Positions 44,876-56,845 of a stretch of 64,000 bases of DNA are shown here, in pieces. A model generated the notes under the pieces. That model was not told where the DNA came from and did no database searches. It saw only the letters and a list, made by a program, of their open reading frames with translations. The stretch covers positions 13,851,501 to 13,915,500 of the forward strand of contig JASWHV010000011.1 of NCBI GenBank assembly GCA_030760725.1, read 5' to 3'. Made by a program: the position numbers and the translations under genes. Source of the stretch: Neostapfia colusana (taxonomy: Eukaryota > Streptophyta > Magnoliopsida > Poales > Poaceae). How positions within the stretch are numbered: position 1 is the first letter of the stretch; each line of letters starts with the position of its first letter.

Positions 44876-45024
44876 TGTGACACCCTCAATTTCATAATCA
44901 TGCATTTATACATAATTCATGTATAGAAAACATTTTAAAAGAAGTGGAAACGGAGAAACAATAAAAAAGATAGCCGAAAAGAGCCAATTCCAGTTCATCG
45001 CGGAGCGGCGAAGACAACTCCCGC

Positions 45025-45850
45025 GGCCCGCTGGCCATGTGGCGCCTTCGGAGCTCATCCCTACAAAAAGGAGTGAGGTCCGTCACTAACTGGCTATGTG
45101 GCAGGCTCGGAGCTCGCCTCTGCGGAGGGGGCGAGGTCCGACCCCATGGAACACGTGTTGCCCGCGGAGCTAGCCTCTGCGGAGGAGCAAGGCCAGCCCC
45201 GCAGGACACGTGTCACCTTCGGAGCTTGCCTCCGAGAGGTCCGACCCACGGGACACGTGTCGCTCTTGGAGCTTGCCTCCGAGAGATCCGGCCCAACCAG
45301 ACACGTGTCACCCTCGGAGCACACCTCCGGGAGGTCCGACACTACTGGACACATGTTACCCTCGGAGCTCGCCTCCGGGAGGTCCGGTCCTACTTGACAT
45401 GTGTCGTCCTCGGATCTCACTTCCGAGGAGAAGACACTGTTGGACACATGTCAACCTCAGAGCTCATCTCTGAGAGGAAGGGAGGTCTGACGATGATGGA
45501 CACGTGTCAACCTCGGAGCTCATCCCTAAGCAGAAAGGAAGTCCGGCGCTGCTAGGACACTTGGCACTCTCGGAGCTCACCTCCGAAGAGAGGGGAGGTC
45601 CGGCACTGACACATGGCACATTCGGAGCTACCTATGAAGAGAGGGGAGGTCCGGCACTGACACATGGCACATTCGGAGCTACCTCCGAAGAGGGGGGAGG
45701 TCCGGCACTGACACATGGAGCACGCGGAGCTCGCCTCCAAGGAAGAGTGAGGTCCCGCCCCGCCCGCCTAACACGCGGCACAACCAGTGCTCGCCCCTGA
45801 GGAAAAGGGAAGCCCAGGCCCCCGCTGGACACGTGGATCCTCCGGAGCTT
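45025..45850 (+). repeat. U3 G-box/ABRE tandem array, B4 3' LTR
   Basis: About 16 units, as in the 5' LTR, with copy-specific decay of CACGTG cores (for example CACATG at several units). Confidence 0.85.
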
Positions 45851-46041
45851 ATCCCTGCAGAAGGACGCAATTCTGAAGCGGTTTTTCCCTAGTACGCGAG
45901 TACCGGTACTAAGGAAACCGACACGGATTCTTCAACGATTGATACCGCACCAAATCGATTAGAGATAAGTTGTTAAGATCCAAAAACAAATCAAATAGGA
46001 CTCTTATTTGAAATCAAATCGGAGGACTCTTCTTTTTCCAG

Positions 46042-46051
46042 TTATAAATAA
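46042..46051 (+). promoter_or_regulatory. TATA box of B4 3' LTR
   Basis: TTATAAATAA at the position where the 5' LTR has TTTTAAATAG (37681). Confidence 0.55.
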
Positions 46052-48200
46052 AACCCGAAACACCCCTTGGTCATAACATCTTCTCAAGCCAACAACTTAG
46101 AAGCCCTAGCCCCCAACTCGCCGAGTTAAGCCCCTTCGCCAGAGTTTGACCACCAGAGAGACCGCCGATGAGCCTAGACACAATAGCCATCGCCAGAGGA
46201 GAGCCGACGATCTGTTTTTGCTAAGAGGAAGGACCCGAAGGAAGTAAGGTAGGTCTCCATTACCACCTTACGACGAGATTGTTGTTTTCTTTGCATTTGT
46301 TCTCTTTGATACCTTCAAACAGAAGCTTTTTCGTGGAGAGATCACGTGTTGATCGGTTTGATCTACAGTCAAGATCATTGCCACGTCCACATTTGATCTT
46401 TACACCTTTGTTCATCGTAAAACCACATGCAAAACCCCTTAAAACATGCAAGAACATGCAAGAAAACGTACAAACTGATCTAATAAAAACGACACCAAAG
46501 GATTAGCATGCATATACACCATTGCACCTTGAGTAAAGTTTGTGCATGATAATTGATTGCTATGAATCTTGTATGTGCGTGATTGTAAATAGGACAAGCT
46601 CAGGGAGCTATCTACGAAGGACTACAACACTAAGATTCGAGACCCCAGACCAACAGAAGCCATAGGAACAAGGCAAGTACCCCTTGACCATATTGATCCC
46701 ATGTTTTGAAACTGTTTTGTTTGCGAAAATTGTGTATGCTTGAGTCAACTTGATGGGAAACCCTTTTATAGGAGTTTACTAGTTTTGTTAACCACCCTTG
46801 TCCCTTGGAAAGTTGATGAGTCGGGCATGGTCGTTTTGCTTTTTGCTTCGCTGAGTCCATGGGATATGGGAAGCGAGATAGGATGTGTCTAGCTATTGCA
46901 CTCATAATGATAATTGAGAACTTGATGATAATGAACATGGATCGGGGGAGATCTAGGCAAGCTTGGTTCGTGGAAGTGGTAGAATGAGATGGTGGTTTAC
47001 TTGCCGTAGATCTAAGGACCTGTTCATGCCAGCCATGCCAGGAAAACAGTGCCACCACAAGGCCAAATATGGATGCGGCTTAGCTGACTAATTAGGTAAG
47101 TTACTAGATTGTTATGGACCCTGGAAGGCGCGGGGAATGGGAGTCGAGAGAGGACTGCCCTGGGAACTGCATGGCACAAGAGGGGGCTCGTAGGTGGGAG
47201 AATTGGAGATTCTAGCCTGCTGGTGAAACCTTATGAGTCCATACATCTAGTAGCCCCTTTGTAAAGGCTATTTTGTGATATCTTGGCCATACACCGACGG
47301 TTATGTACTGGTATAATGGAGGTTCTGCAGTCGTCGATGGGTAACGAAATCACAAACTTGTGGGTAAAGTGGTGCAAACTCTACAGAGTGTAAAACTATC
47401 ATGATAGCTGTGCTTCCGGTCACAAGCGCCTGGCCAACTCACATGATTAGATGGGATGGTTATTGGGATGGTATTTGGCTTGTTTATTGGTTTGGTGATG
47501 GTTTGGTCATTAAATCCTGGTAATAAGATTGGTTTCATGACTGTTGAGTCATGGCAATGAGCATTGGTCTCAGTATGAGATGGAATTGAATATGGGATGA
47601 GATGGTAATGAATACGAGATGGTATTCATGAGCATGAGAAAAGAGAAAGATGAATGTCTGATGAGACATGAAAAGAGGTGAAATATGATGGAGGTATGTT
47701 GATGTTTTAATTGTATACATGTTGGGATATAATTCACTTAAAGCTAGTTGTTGTTTTATTCATAAACTTTGCTTTATGTAATGAGCCTTTTTATACCTAC
47801 CTTGTTATAAGCTACATGTCATACTTCCCGCACTTGCTGAGTACGACATGTACTCACCCTTCCATTATCATACATCATCAGCAACAGGAGAGGAATATTT
47901 TGAAGACCATGTGGAGTATTAGGCGTGTGATCTACCGTCAACTTGCCTGTGGAGTAGGAGATGGAGCCGCTGCTGCTGCTTAGTTTGCTTCCACAGTAGT
48001 TTAGAAGACTTCCGCTGCTAAGATAAGACTTCCTCTGCTAGAATAAGATCGAGATTCATGAGACATTGTAATAAAACCATATTATTCATGGTATTATTCT
48101 GAATTCAGTTTGTGGATTACATGTGTATGTGTGATGAACATCCTGGGCACACATATGCATCAGTCCGGTTGCGAGATTTTCTTGGAACAGGGGCTTCACA

Positions 48201-49148
48201 TATATGGAGCAAATCGTGTGTCGTCATGGAGTTCTGAAAAGGATAGTTTCAGATCGAGGTTCTCAATTTACCTCTAGGTTCTGGAAGAAGCTGCATGAAG
48301 CCATGGGTACACGATTGAATTTCAGCTCCGCATATCACCCACAAACCGATGGTCAAACTGAGGGGACAAATCAAATTTTGGAAGACATGTTGAGAGCTTG
48401 CGCCTTGAAGCATGGGCATAGTTGGGATAAGAGCTTGCCATATGTTGAATTCTCGTAAAACAACAGTTACCAAGCGAGCTTGAAGATGTCACCTTTCGAA
48501 GCATTGTATGCTAGACGGTGTAGAACACCGCTGTTTTAGAATGAGACCGGAGAAATCCAAGTATTTGGACCCGAAGTGCTGCAAGACGCCAAAGAGCAAG
48601 TCCAAACGATACGTCAAAACTTGAAGGCTGCTGAGTCATGACAAAAGGGTTATGCGGACAATAGGCGAAGAAGATTGACCTTCAATGTTGTAGACTTCGT
48701 GTACCTTAGGGTGTCGCCTATCCGAGGTCAACGATGGTTCAACGTCAAAGGCAAGTTAGCACCTTGCTACATTGGGCCATTCAATATTTTGGGCAAGCGA
48801 GGAGAGGTAGCCTATTAACTAGAGCTGCCAACGCACCTCTCTGACGTGCACGACGTACTTCACGTATCCCAGCTAAAGAAGTGCCTAAGAGTACCGGAAG
48901 AACAAGTACCGATGGATGGGCTAGAGCTTCAAGAGGATCTGACCTACGTGACACCCCGTCAAAATCTTGGACGTGAAGGAAAGGGTCACGAGCAACAAAG
49001 TAATCCGTGTGTGCAATGTACAATGGAGCCATCACACGGAAGCCGAAACTACATGGGAACGTGAGGAAGATCTCAACGCAGAATTCCCTCATCTTTTCTC
49101 CACTCTATCGAATCTCGAGGGCGAGATTCATTTTAAGGAGGGTAGGTT
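48201..49148 (+). pseudogene. Element B3 integrase, C-terminal part (after B4)
   Basis: It resumes the integrase cut at 36512: 48204-48458 has SDRGSQFTSRF and AYHPQTDGQTEGTNQ (Arg after the catalytic Glu changed to Gly), then TAA 48457. Later parts hold the GPY/F module, HDVLHVSQLKKC (48846) and the CNVQWSHHTEAETTW tail (48967-49135) in other frames. It ends in a TTTTAAGGAGGG polypurine tract. Confidence 0.9.
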
Positions 49149-49511
49149 TGTAACACCCTCAATTTCACTACCATGCATTGCATACATTTTTCATGTAGAG
49201 AAGCATTTAAAAAGGAGAAGAAATGGAGAAAAGAATATAGAAACTACTAAAATGATAAAAGGAAATAGAAATTGAAAATAATGAAAATAACATAGCCAAA
49301 GTGAGCTACCCCAATTTTCCCCAAATTTCCCCCTTCCCCAATCTTTCCAATTTTTCCAATTTTCCTGATTTTCCCCACAATTCCCCTAGGGGGAATTTCC
49401 CCCACATTTGGGGGGAATTTTCCCCAAAATTGGATGCACCAAATTAGGGGGGAGAAACCCTAATTGGGAACACTACCCCTTGGCCGCAGCCCATTAGAGG
49501 GGGGAACCCTA

Positions 49512-49798
49512 GTCCCCACCTCTAGGACTCTTGGGTTAGTCCCTCACCTCTAGGACTCTTGGTTAGTCCCCCACCTCTAGGACTCTTGGGTTGGTCCCCT
49601 ACTTCTTGGACTCTTGGGTTAGTCCCCTACCTCTAGGACTCTTGGGTTAGTCCCCTTTCTTTAGGACTCTTTGGTTAAGTCCCCCACCTCTAGGACTCTT
49701 AGTCCCCCACCTCTAGGATTCTTTGGTTAAGCCCCCCACCTCTAGGACGCTTTGGTTAAGTCCCCCACCTCTAGGACTCTTTGTTCCCCACCCCTAGG
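49512..49798 (+). repeat. U3 tandem array, B3 3' LTR (eleven copies)
   Basis: Eleven units around ACCTCTAGGACTCTTGGGTT, the same repeat as at 12481-12715. Confidence 0.85.
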
Positions 49799-49815
49799 AT
49801 TCTTCCCCCCCCCCC

Positions 49816-49825
49816 TTATAAATAT
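49816..49825 (+). promoter_or_regulatory. TATA box of B3 3' LTR
   Basis: TTATAAATAT after a run of C's, matching 12723. Confidence 0.65.
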
Positions 49826-50396
49826 AACTCCCCCCTGGCCGCACCCCTCTCTCCTTTGGTCGCCACCCCTTTGCTGCTGCCTTGGCCGCCGTCCAAGCTC
49901 TGCCCCGCCTCGCTATTGCTGGAGAAGAAGATCCCTGCTGCCAAGCCCTGGTTGCAGCCCTATTCTTCTCCAAAGTAAAACCCCAGCTGCTGCCATTGCA
50001 AGGGAAAAAGTCCAGCTGCAAGGAGGAGAGGAGGAGGAAGAGAGGTAGGTCCCTGTTGCCCCTCTTACGATATCGCCGCTGTTTCTCCGCACCCATTTTC
50101 TTCGCCCCCTGCGATCAGAAACTTCTGCATGTGGACAGACCATGTTTTGGTCAATTTTTGACGGTCGAATTAATCTACATCTTGTGTCAAGATACACCAC
50201 GTCCACACTTGATCCCAGCAACCTTGATCACCATAAAACACCATGGAAGCCTACTAAAACATGCAAGAACACATGTAAACTGGTTTTATAAAACTGGACC
50301 ATAGGAATTGCATTCATTCACCTCATTGCATCTTGAGTAAAGTTTGTGCATGATAATTGATTGCTGTAAATTTTGTATGCGCGTGGTCGTGAGTAG

Positions 50397-51701
50397 AAGG
50401 ACAAGCTCAAGAGGCCTTCTACGAGGAACTACAGCACCAAGACTTCGAGACGCTTGAGCAACACGAGCCACGGGAGCAAGGCAAGTGCCCCTTGACCATA
50501 TTGATCCCATGTTTTCAATACTGTTTTGCTTGTGAAAACTCGTATGCTTGTGTCAACTTGATGGGACACCCTTTTATAGGAGTTTACTAGTTTTGTTAAC
50601 TATCCTTGTCGCCGAGAAAGTTGATGAGTCGGGTATGGTCACTTTTCTTTTTGTTTCGCTTAACTTACGGGATACGGGAAGCTGAAATAAAACTTGTTAG
50701 CTACTGCACTCATATAAGTAAAGATGATGAGAACTTGATGATGTTGATCAGCATGGAATCGGGGAGATCTAGGCAAGCTTGGTTCGTGGATGTTGCTGAA
50801 TGAGATGGTGGTTTGCTTGCTGTAGATCTAAGGACTGGTTCATGCGAGCACATGCCAGTCAAATAGTGCCACCACAAGGCCAAATATGGGTGCGGCTTAG
50901 CTGACTAATTAAGTGTGTTGCTAGATTGTTATGGACCGTTGGATGGCATGGAGAATGGGAGTCGAGAGGGACTGCCCTGGGAACTGCATGGCACAAGACG
51001 GGGCCCGTGGGTGGGAGAACGGAGATTCGAGCCTGCCGGTGAAACCTCAGTGGGGTCCGTAAATCCTAGTAGCCCCTTTGTAAAGGCTATTTTGTGATCT
51101 CTTGGCCATACACCGACGGTTGTGTACTGGTATAATGGAGGTTCTTTCTATTTGCCGACGGGTGACGAAATCAGAAACTTGTGGGTAAAGTGGTGCCACC
51201 TCTGCAGAGTGTAAAACTATCATGATAGCCGTGCTTCCGGTTACAAGCACCTGGCCAACTTCCATGATTAGAGGCAAAACATGGGATGGATGTTTGGGTA
51301 TGGTTATTGGGATTTGTTTTGGGACTGTTTTGAATCGTGAAAATGAGTTTGATTTCGGTTATATGAATATGAGATGGTTATGAATATCTATGAGTATGAG
51401 ATGAACTTGAGAAAGAGTAATGGCTGGTTGAAACTTGATAAATGGTTAATTATGGTGAAGGAATATTGCTGAATTACTAGGATATGATGAGATTAAACTC
51501 ACCTAGAAATAGTTGCTGTTTTTACCATGTTGTGAAATAAAATTTGCTTGCTGCAGTGAGTCTTTTTATTCCCTACCTCGTTGTAAGCTACATGTCATAC
51601 TTTTCTCGCACTTGCTGAGTACGACATGTACTCACCCTTGCATTCCCAAATATACATCAGCTACAGGAGAAGAGTACTTCGAAGAACATGTGGAGTACTA
51701 G
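50397..51701 (+). other. B3 3' LTR: two-exon acidic reading frame, intact
   Basis: Exon 50397-50480 (84 nt, 27 full codons) after CGTGAGTAG contains AFYEELQHQDFETLEQ and ends GCAAG before GCAAGTG (GC-type donor). Exon 51661-51701 after ATACATCAG encodes TGEEYFEEHVEY and stops at TAG 51699. All complete B-family copies keep 27 codons in the first exon. No AUG seen in the presumed 5' exon. Expression and function unknown. Confidence 0.52.
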
Positions 51702-52106
51702 GTGTGCGCACTACCGTCAACATGCCTGTGGAGTTGAAGTTGGAGCCTGCTGTCTTAGCCATATTCCGCTGTCGTTTAGAGTCTTTCGCTGCTAAATAAG
51801 TTCGATATTCATGTGTGAGACATTGAGTTAATGTAATATACTTAAACAATATTTGTTCATGGTTATATTCTGAATTCAGTTTGTGGAATACATGTGTATG
51901 TGTGATGAACATCCTGGGCACACATATGCATTCACTTGGTTCATTTTTCAGAACCGGGTGTCGCAAAAGGTATATGAGCCATACCTTTGGACTTGGGAAC
52001 TAGAGGCTCCTTCCTACAGCCTATCTCAACTAAGTACTTGGACAAAGTGTGTATGCAATGGAGTGATTACTTAAGTGGTGTGTGTTAAAGTGAGGGGCAT
52101 GGGGTC

Positions 52107-52115
52107 CTATTTATA
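52107..52115 (-). promoter_or_regulatory. TATA box of element D LTR
   Basis: The minus strand reads TATAAATAG, about 475 bp into the LTR. Confidence 0.6.
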
Positions 52116-52227
52116 CAAGAGTTGAGGTTGCTTCTCGCCACTAATTGCGCGTGAATCAGTCAGAACTGCCTCAATAGAGCCATAGGGAGTCGACACATGA
52201 AAGTACACCGTGTTTGAGGGCAATACC

Positions 52228-52258
52228 AGTTCGGCTGAACCAGTGGTTCAGCCGAACT
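52228..52258. repeat. Perfect 15-bp inverted repeat with 1-base centre
   Basis: AGTTCGGCTGAACCA, then G, then TGGTTCAGCCGAACT. It is in the U3 of element D, just upstream (minus) of the TATA box. Confidence 0.95.
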
Positions 52259-52589
52259 AGGATTGGTCCGAATCATCCTAGTTTTCCTCCGGGTGGCTGC
52301 TAGGTGGGCCCTTAGGTGTTTACTGTTGGATTCCCTCGGATACGCCTTTAGGTGGCCCATTAGATCGACGGACTACCACGTGTCATCCTCTGATTGGCTG
52401 GAAGTGTATAATTGAGGATTGCTCCCCTAAATCCTCCTCAATTTTGTATATATTTCCTGCATGCACGATTCTTTCCATGTACAAGTGGAACTACGTTATT
52501 CCTAAAGATAATGTGTGCAAGAACTGTTTACTCCTTCACATAATTGAGTTAGATTAATGGTCGAAATTGGTACTTAACGACCATCAACA

Positions 52590-53644
52590 TTTTGCCAAGC
52601 TTTTGCATTGTCATCCGAAACCTTCATTTTTGTGCGTTCGGACGTTGTTCTCTTCATACATATTATGTTCTTCGTATCCGTTTCATTTCAGCCGACCTTT
52701 GATCAAGTTTTTAGTCTTAACTTTTATTCTACCCATCCAATTGACGTATTCTTTTTGTGTTGGCTTCAGAAGTCAATTATCCATCATCTATAAAGATTTA
52801 AAAGTCACTAGAGTAATTTTTTGCACGTGAAACATGAGTTTGTGCCACATATCATATTAGTTATTCGCATGGGTAGATCAGACTAGACTTTGCTCACATC
52901 TTTTATCATAAATTGTTTCTTAGTCCATCGATAGAGGTGATTCTTGTTGTGTTTGTTTTCTAACTCTATTCTCTATCACCTTTGGAGTTTTGGTCATTGG
53001 TAATCACAGAACAAACATGCACAAACTTTTTTGTAGTAGATCAATTTTTTGGTTGTAAGGATAAGTCTTATGGTAATTTTTTGTTTCATCTACCATTCAC
53101 CACCCCCTCCCTTGTAGATTATCTCATATCTTTGGATCCCACCAGCATGGCAAGGTCATGCCATTACTCCACAAGTCACGTTGACCCTACAAGCATGGCA
53201 ATGTCATGCCATTTCTCCTACAGCAGCACCACCTGATGCTTTCTATCATGTCATGATTACTTCTGTTGGGGCCCTCCTCTAGTTTACAGTGTGGGTCAAG
53301 ACGTGAGTGGCTAGGCCCTAACCTGAGATGGTTGGCTCAGGAGATATGGCATCATATAAGGTCATAGGAGAAACTGTTCCTTGGCCTGACCTTGCTGTTG
53401 GGGCCTTGGCCACATGGTATTGACTTTTTAGCCCTTTCGCAACCCCAGACATGGGCTGCTTCTTTGCCTCGTGAGGCTTCATGGTGGCGGGGCCCACGGA
53501 CCATAACAATCTAATGATGGTATAAGGGGTAACCCTCGTTTTCAATACACCAGCAGAAGCCGCCGGCTGAAATCACTCACACAGGGGCAGGGGGAGCGAT
53601 TGGGGCCACACTTTTGTTGATGCCATAGTGCCACATTTTCCAAG
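52590..53644. other. Unassigned DNA between elements D and G
   Basis: About 1.05 kb with no gene I can support. The left half is AT-rich with no pattern. 53144-53218 holds a 48-bp tandem duplication. The right half (TGTTGGGGCCCTCC at 53262; TGTTGGGGCCTTGG at 53396) is GC-rich and could be the remnant of another LTR, but no ends are definable. Confidence 0.6.
53144..53218. repeat. Two copies of a 27-bp motif, 48-bp period
   Basis: AGCATGGCAAGGTCATGCC at 53144 and AGCATGGCAATGTCATGCC at 53192, each containing ATGGCA...TGCCAT inverted arms. Confidence 0.85.
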
Positions 53645-54280
53645 TGTAGGATCGAAGTACACGTGTAAAGCTACTAGAGGGGGGAGTGAATGGTAGATAA
53701 AAACTTTACAGCGGAAGCAACAAAACACCCCTTAGCAGAAAACCGATCTGTTAAAGAAACCATGTGTGCGACTAATCTAAACGTTTTCAACTGTGACAAA
53801 ACTAGTATAGATTGTAGAGAATCAAGTCACGAAGACGTCACAATAAGAATCATGAAAATCCGTTGAGAGAAACTCATGTTACAATCAAAAGATCGAACAA
53901 AGGTCAATCTGTCCTACGCGAGAAAAACAGTTCTGGAATACTGTAAAGAAACTCGTGTAGATCAGAAACCACAGGACAAAGCAAGAGCTTGAATGCGAGG
54001 GGCGCTGCAAATTCAATGACCGTGAAATTTCCACAGATGATATATAATCAAGTTGTGAAGACAACCCAAAAAGAATCACATCAATTGGATCTGTAAAATT
54101 CGAGTTATAATAAAACCACCGAAGCAAGGTAGTGCTGAACAGAAACTCGACGAGAAAAACTTGTCTGAAACAAGTCGGACGAACAAGGCACAAAAGTTCC
54201 TTTAGAATACGAATTTTATTTATCAAAACACAAGAGGAACAGCCCCAAAGTCGTGTACCCACGATCCTTGGCGTCCCTTG

Positions 54281-54289
54281 CTTATATAA
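54281..54289 (-). promoter_or_regulatory. TATA box of copia element G LTR
   Basis: The minus strand reads TTATATAAG about 1.1 kb into the LTR. Confidence 0.55.
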
Positions 54290-55079
54290 CCAGCCCTAAG
54301 GCCAACCCAATTCAAACTAGGACTCCTACTCCTATTTGGATTCAAACTGTAACTTTCCAATACTGCTCAAGACTCTTCTACACGCAGATAGAAGCAATAT
54401 TAAGACTTCCAAACACCTTAGTAACGTCTCAAACATTCCTAAAACAACCCAAATTCGTGACCCACACGAAATCATATCATAACCAACTCAAAACTTTCCA
54501 TATTTGAGTCAAACACGACTCAGCCGCAGCCTGAGTCCATAACCTAGTCGGTTGAGCCTTTCCAACCAATTCTTTACATCCACATCTCTTCATCATGCCT
54601 TGGAACCATGCAGCCACGTCCATGCACTCCTTGCACACGTGCAAACATCTTCCAACGACCTCCAAGATACCTTCATATGCATTGTTCTTGATTCAAACAT
54701 ACTGCGCAACCTCCCGATCAACTCAACGACAATTCCTCCCGAACTTGGTTGTTGAACCTCATATTCTCCCTAAGACTAGTTCAATAGATCCCGTCACCAG
54801 CCATGTCTTGAACTCAAGCAACACCTGCACATGAATAAACAACCAATATTTCCGAGCACAAGTCCTCGACTTGACTCTCGTTAGTTCCGAAACTACAACA
54901 TCTTATGTGAGCACCTCACATAAGCATGTTGTAAACCATAGGAAAATGATATCAGCCATAACCACCAAAACACACCAAAACTTAGTAAAATAATACTAAG
55001 CAAACTTTCCATAAGAGTAAAGCAAGTTCGAAACATTGCAAGATAAAAGCAGAACCATTGCAATCAAGCTCCGAACCTT

Positions 55080-55330
55080 ACCAAAGCTAACCGGACCTTG
55101 AACCGGACCTTACCAAAGCTAGTCAGACCTAGCGCCGGAGCTTACTAAAGCTTAGTCGCACCTAGCACGGAACTTACCAAAGCTAGTCGGACCTAGCACC
55201 GGAGCTAGCAAAAACAAGTCGGACCTAGCCAAAATAAGTCAGACCTAGACAAAGCAAGTCGGACCTTACATCGGACCTATCGTCGGACCTTGCAGGAGCT
55301 CGGACCTAGAGTCGGACCTTGTTAAAAGGT
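55080..55330 (-). repeat. U3 repeats with GGTCCGAC core (element G)
   Basis: On the minus strand the motif GGTCCGACT or close variants recurs about a dozen times at 12-30 bp spacing, several with a GCTTTG or CTAGCTTTGG tail. Located at the upstream end of the LTR. Confidence 0.8.
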
Positions 55331-55394
55331 GTTTTGGTAGTATTCAAAACTTTTATCGTCAAATCCAATGTATTCAGCACACATAGGTCTCACA

Positions 55395-56382
55395 ATCTCC
55401 CCCTTCATGAATGCATTGGCAACACCCCTTAAAATCCGAACATTGGCTTATTCACATGAGAAGTTTTGAAAACAATTTCTCCCCCTTTGTAAATCAGAAA
55501 TAAAATGAGAAGAAAAAAATACCAAAAATTCTCCCCCTGAGAAGAATCGTGCCAAAACACTTGTGAATGTGTGCAATGTGTGATCAATTTCTCCCTCTTT
55601 GACAATGTATTCAGCAAGGTACAAAAGAGAAATTTTAATTTGTTATGAGCACATTATAACATATACATATAAAACAAAGCTCATCCAAATCATACTATCA
55701 AGTAACTTACACTATCACATCAATGAGATACATAAAGTAGTGTAAGCCATGCTAGAGATCAAGTGTAATTTTCAATTTAAGCAAGTCATGATCTCACAAA
55801 CTTAACTATTTCAAGACCTGAAAGCATGGCACTTGTTGCTGCATTTTATTTATCATTTAAAGCACAAATTTTGATCTTATGACATTTGCAAGAGATTATA
55901 TGCAGCATCATCCTTATTCTAACCAACCAAGCCAAGCCTATGTCATTTGACAGTCAGAAGCTTAAGGACAAGGTTTAGTCATACACAACTCTTTTAAAGT
56001 TCATATCTAAGTGCAATGATAAGCAATCTCAAAAGAAGAAGTGCGATGCATGCATATTCTCTTGCTCTTTTCTCATTTTTTTATTTGAACATAAAAACTC
56101 AACATGTGAGTTGATTACTTGATTAATTCTTTATGATTAAAAGCACTCGTGAGCATGCAACAAGTTCAAAACAGCAAGAAAGTTCGACCATGACCAGATT
56201 TAGTGTAAGTAATTATTACAATTAATAGACATGGTAAAAACTACAAAATGTATAACACGAGTAATGTAGTAAGAACTTTCAGCATGAAAAAGGAATCACA
56301 GTCATATATGCATGAAATACTATGCTCATATTATTTTAATTTCAGATTCACACATAGACTTCCCAAGTTTTAAAATTCTCCC
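55395..56382 (-). other. Copia element G 3' untranslated region
   Basis: Nearly 1 kb of AT-rich DNA between the RNase H stop and the 3' LTR. No envelope-like or other frame of note. Ends (minus) in AAGGGGGAGAT before the LTR. Confidence 0.65.
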
Positions 56383-56845
56383 TCAATTTAAGCCATGAGG
56401 ATGCATAACCCCTATTTCACTATGAATGTAATAAACACGAGTGAAATCCAAAGGTTTTGTAAAAATGTCAGTCAATTGTTGTTCGGTATCTACATGGTGA
56501 AGCACAATGTTCCCTTTTTCGACATTATCACGGAGAAAGTGATACCTAATATCAATGTGCTTAGTTCTCGAATGTTGCACTGTGTTTTTAGCAATGCAAA
56601 TGGCACTAGTGTTGTCACAAAACAGTGGAACACTATCTAGATCAACCATAGTCCTTAAGTGTTTGAACAATCCAAAGATTTGTGAGCAAGCACTAGCAGC
56701 AGCTACATATTCAGATTCGGTTGTGGATTGTGCAACTAAAATTTGTTTTCTAGAGGACCAGGCAACAAGTGAATTGCCAAGAAAATAACAAGCACCAGAA
56801 GTACTTTTCCTATCAATCCTACAATCCCCAAAATCAGCATGGGAA
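56383..56845 (-). pseudogene. Copia element G RNase H, cut by C2
   Basis: The minus-strand frame opens at ADFGDCRIDRKSTSGACYFL, continues with QSTTESEYVAAASACSQ, LFCDNTSAICIAKN, the KHIDIRYHFLRD signature and QLTDIFTKPLD, and stops at 56383. This is the C-terminal half of Ty1/copia RNase H with clear Sirevirus/Maximus similarity. The upstream part is separated by the C2 insertion exactly at the conserved ADF motif; within what is seen the frame is intact. Confidence 0.93.

Larger units (their letters stand above)
44876..48200 (+). repeat. Element B4 3' LTR (3325 bp)
   Basis: It starts TGTGACACCC after the polypurine tract and ends GGGGCTTCACA; B3 integrase coding follows at once (TATATGGAGCAAATCG). 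G-box array 45025-45850, TATA TTATAAATAA at 46042, palindrome 47396-47407. Many point and small length differences from the 5' LTR are visible, so the insertion is not recent. Confidence 0.9.
49149..51965 (+). repeat. Element B3 3' LTR (2817 bp)
   Basis: TGTAACACCCTC...GGGTGTCGCA. It is followed by AAAGG, identical to the bases before the 5' LTR at 12119, so both LTRs belong to one insertion event. U3 array of about eleven repeats (49512-49798), TATA 49816, two-exon frame 50397-51701, palindrome 51217-51228. It lacks the G-box array of B2 and B4; downstream of TATA the three are clearly related. Confidence 0.92.
51966..52589 (-). repeat. Element D 5' LTR, U3 part (minus strand), split by B3
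   Basis: On the minus strand it starts TGTTGATGGTCGTTAAGTAC at 52589, the opening of many grass TAT-type gypsy LTRs, and runs to the B3 insertion site; the rest is 11219-12118. Together about 1.5 kb. TATA at 52107-52115 (minus) and a perfect 15-bp inverted repeat at 52228-52258 in U3. TTTTG (52590-52594) would be its target duplication. Confidence 0.82.
53645..55394 (-). repeat. Copia element G 3' LTR (1750 bp, minus strand)
   Basis: On the minus strand it starts TGTGAGACCTATGTGTGCTG after a GGGGGAGAT polypurine tract and ends CTTCGATCCTACA. The CCCCCCTCTAGTAGC phrase near the end resembles Sirevirus/Maximus LTRs. U3 repeats lie at 55080-55330 and TATA at 54281. CCAAG (53640-53644) would be its target duplication; the other end of G is outside the window. 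Confidence 0.8.

Noticed and set aside
36508..48205. Target-site duplication of B4
   Set aside because: Left bases TGTTT or GTGTT versus right TATAT do not match well. The insertion is instead supported by the continuity of the B3 integrase gene across 36512/48201.
53318..53545. 75-codon minus-strand frame in unassigned DNA
   Set aside because: No recognisable domain, no conserved context; could be an LTR remnant.
55395..56382. Envelope-like gene of a Sirevirus in G
   Set aside because: No long frame and no membrane or coiled-coil signal in this interval.
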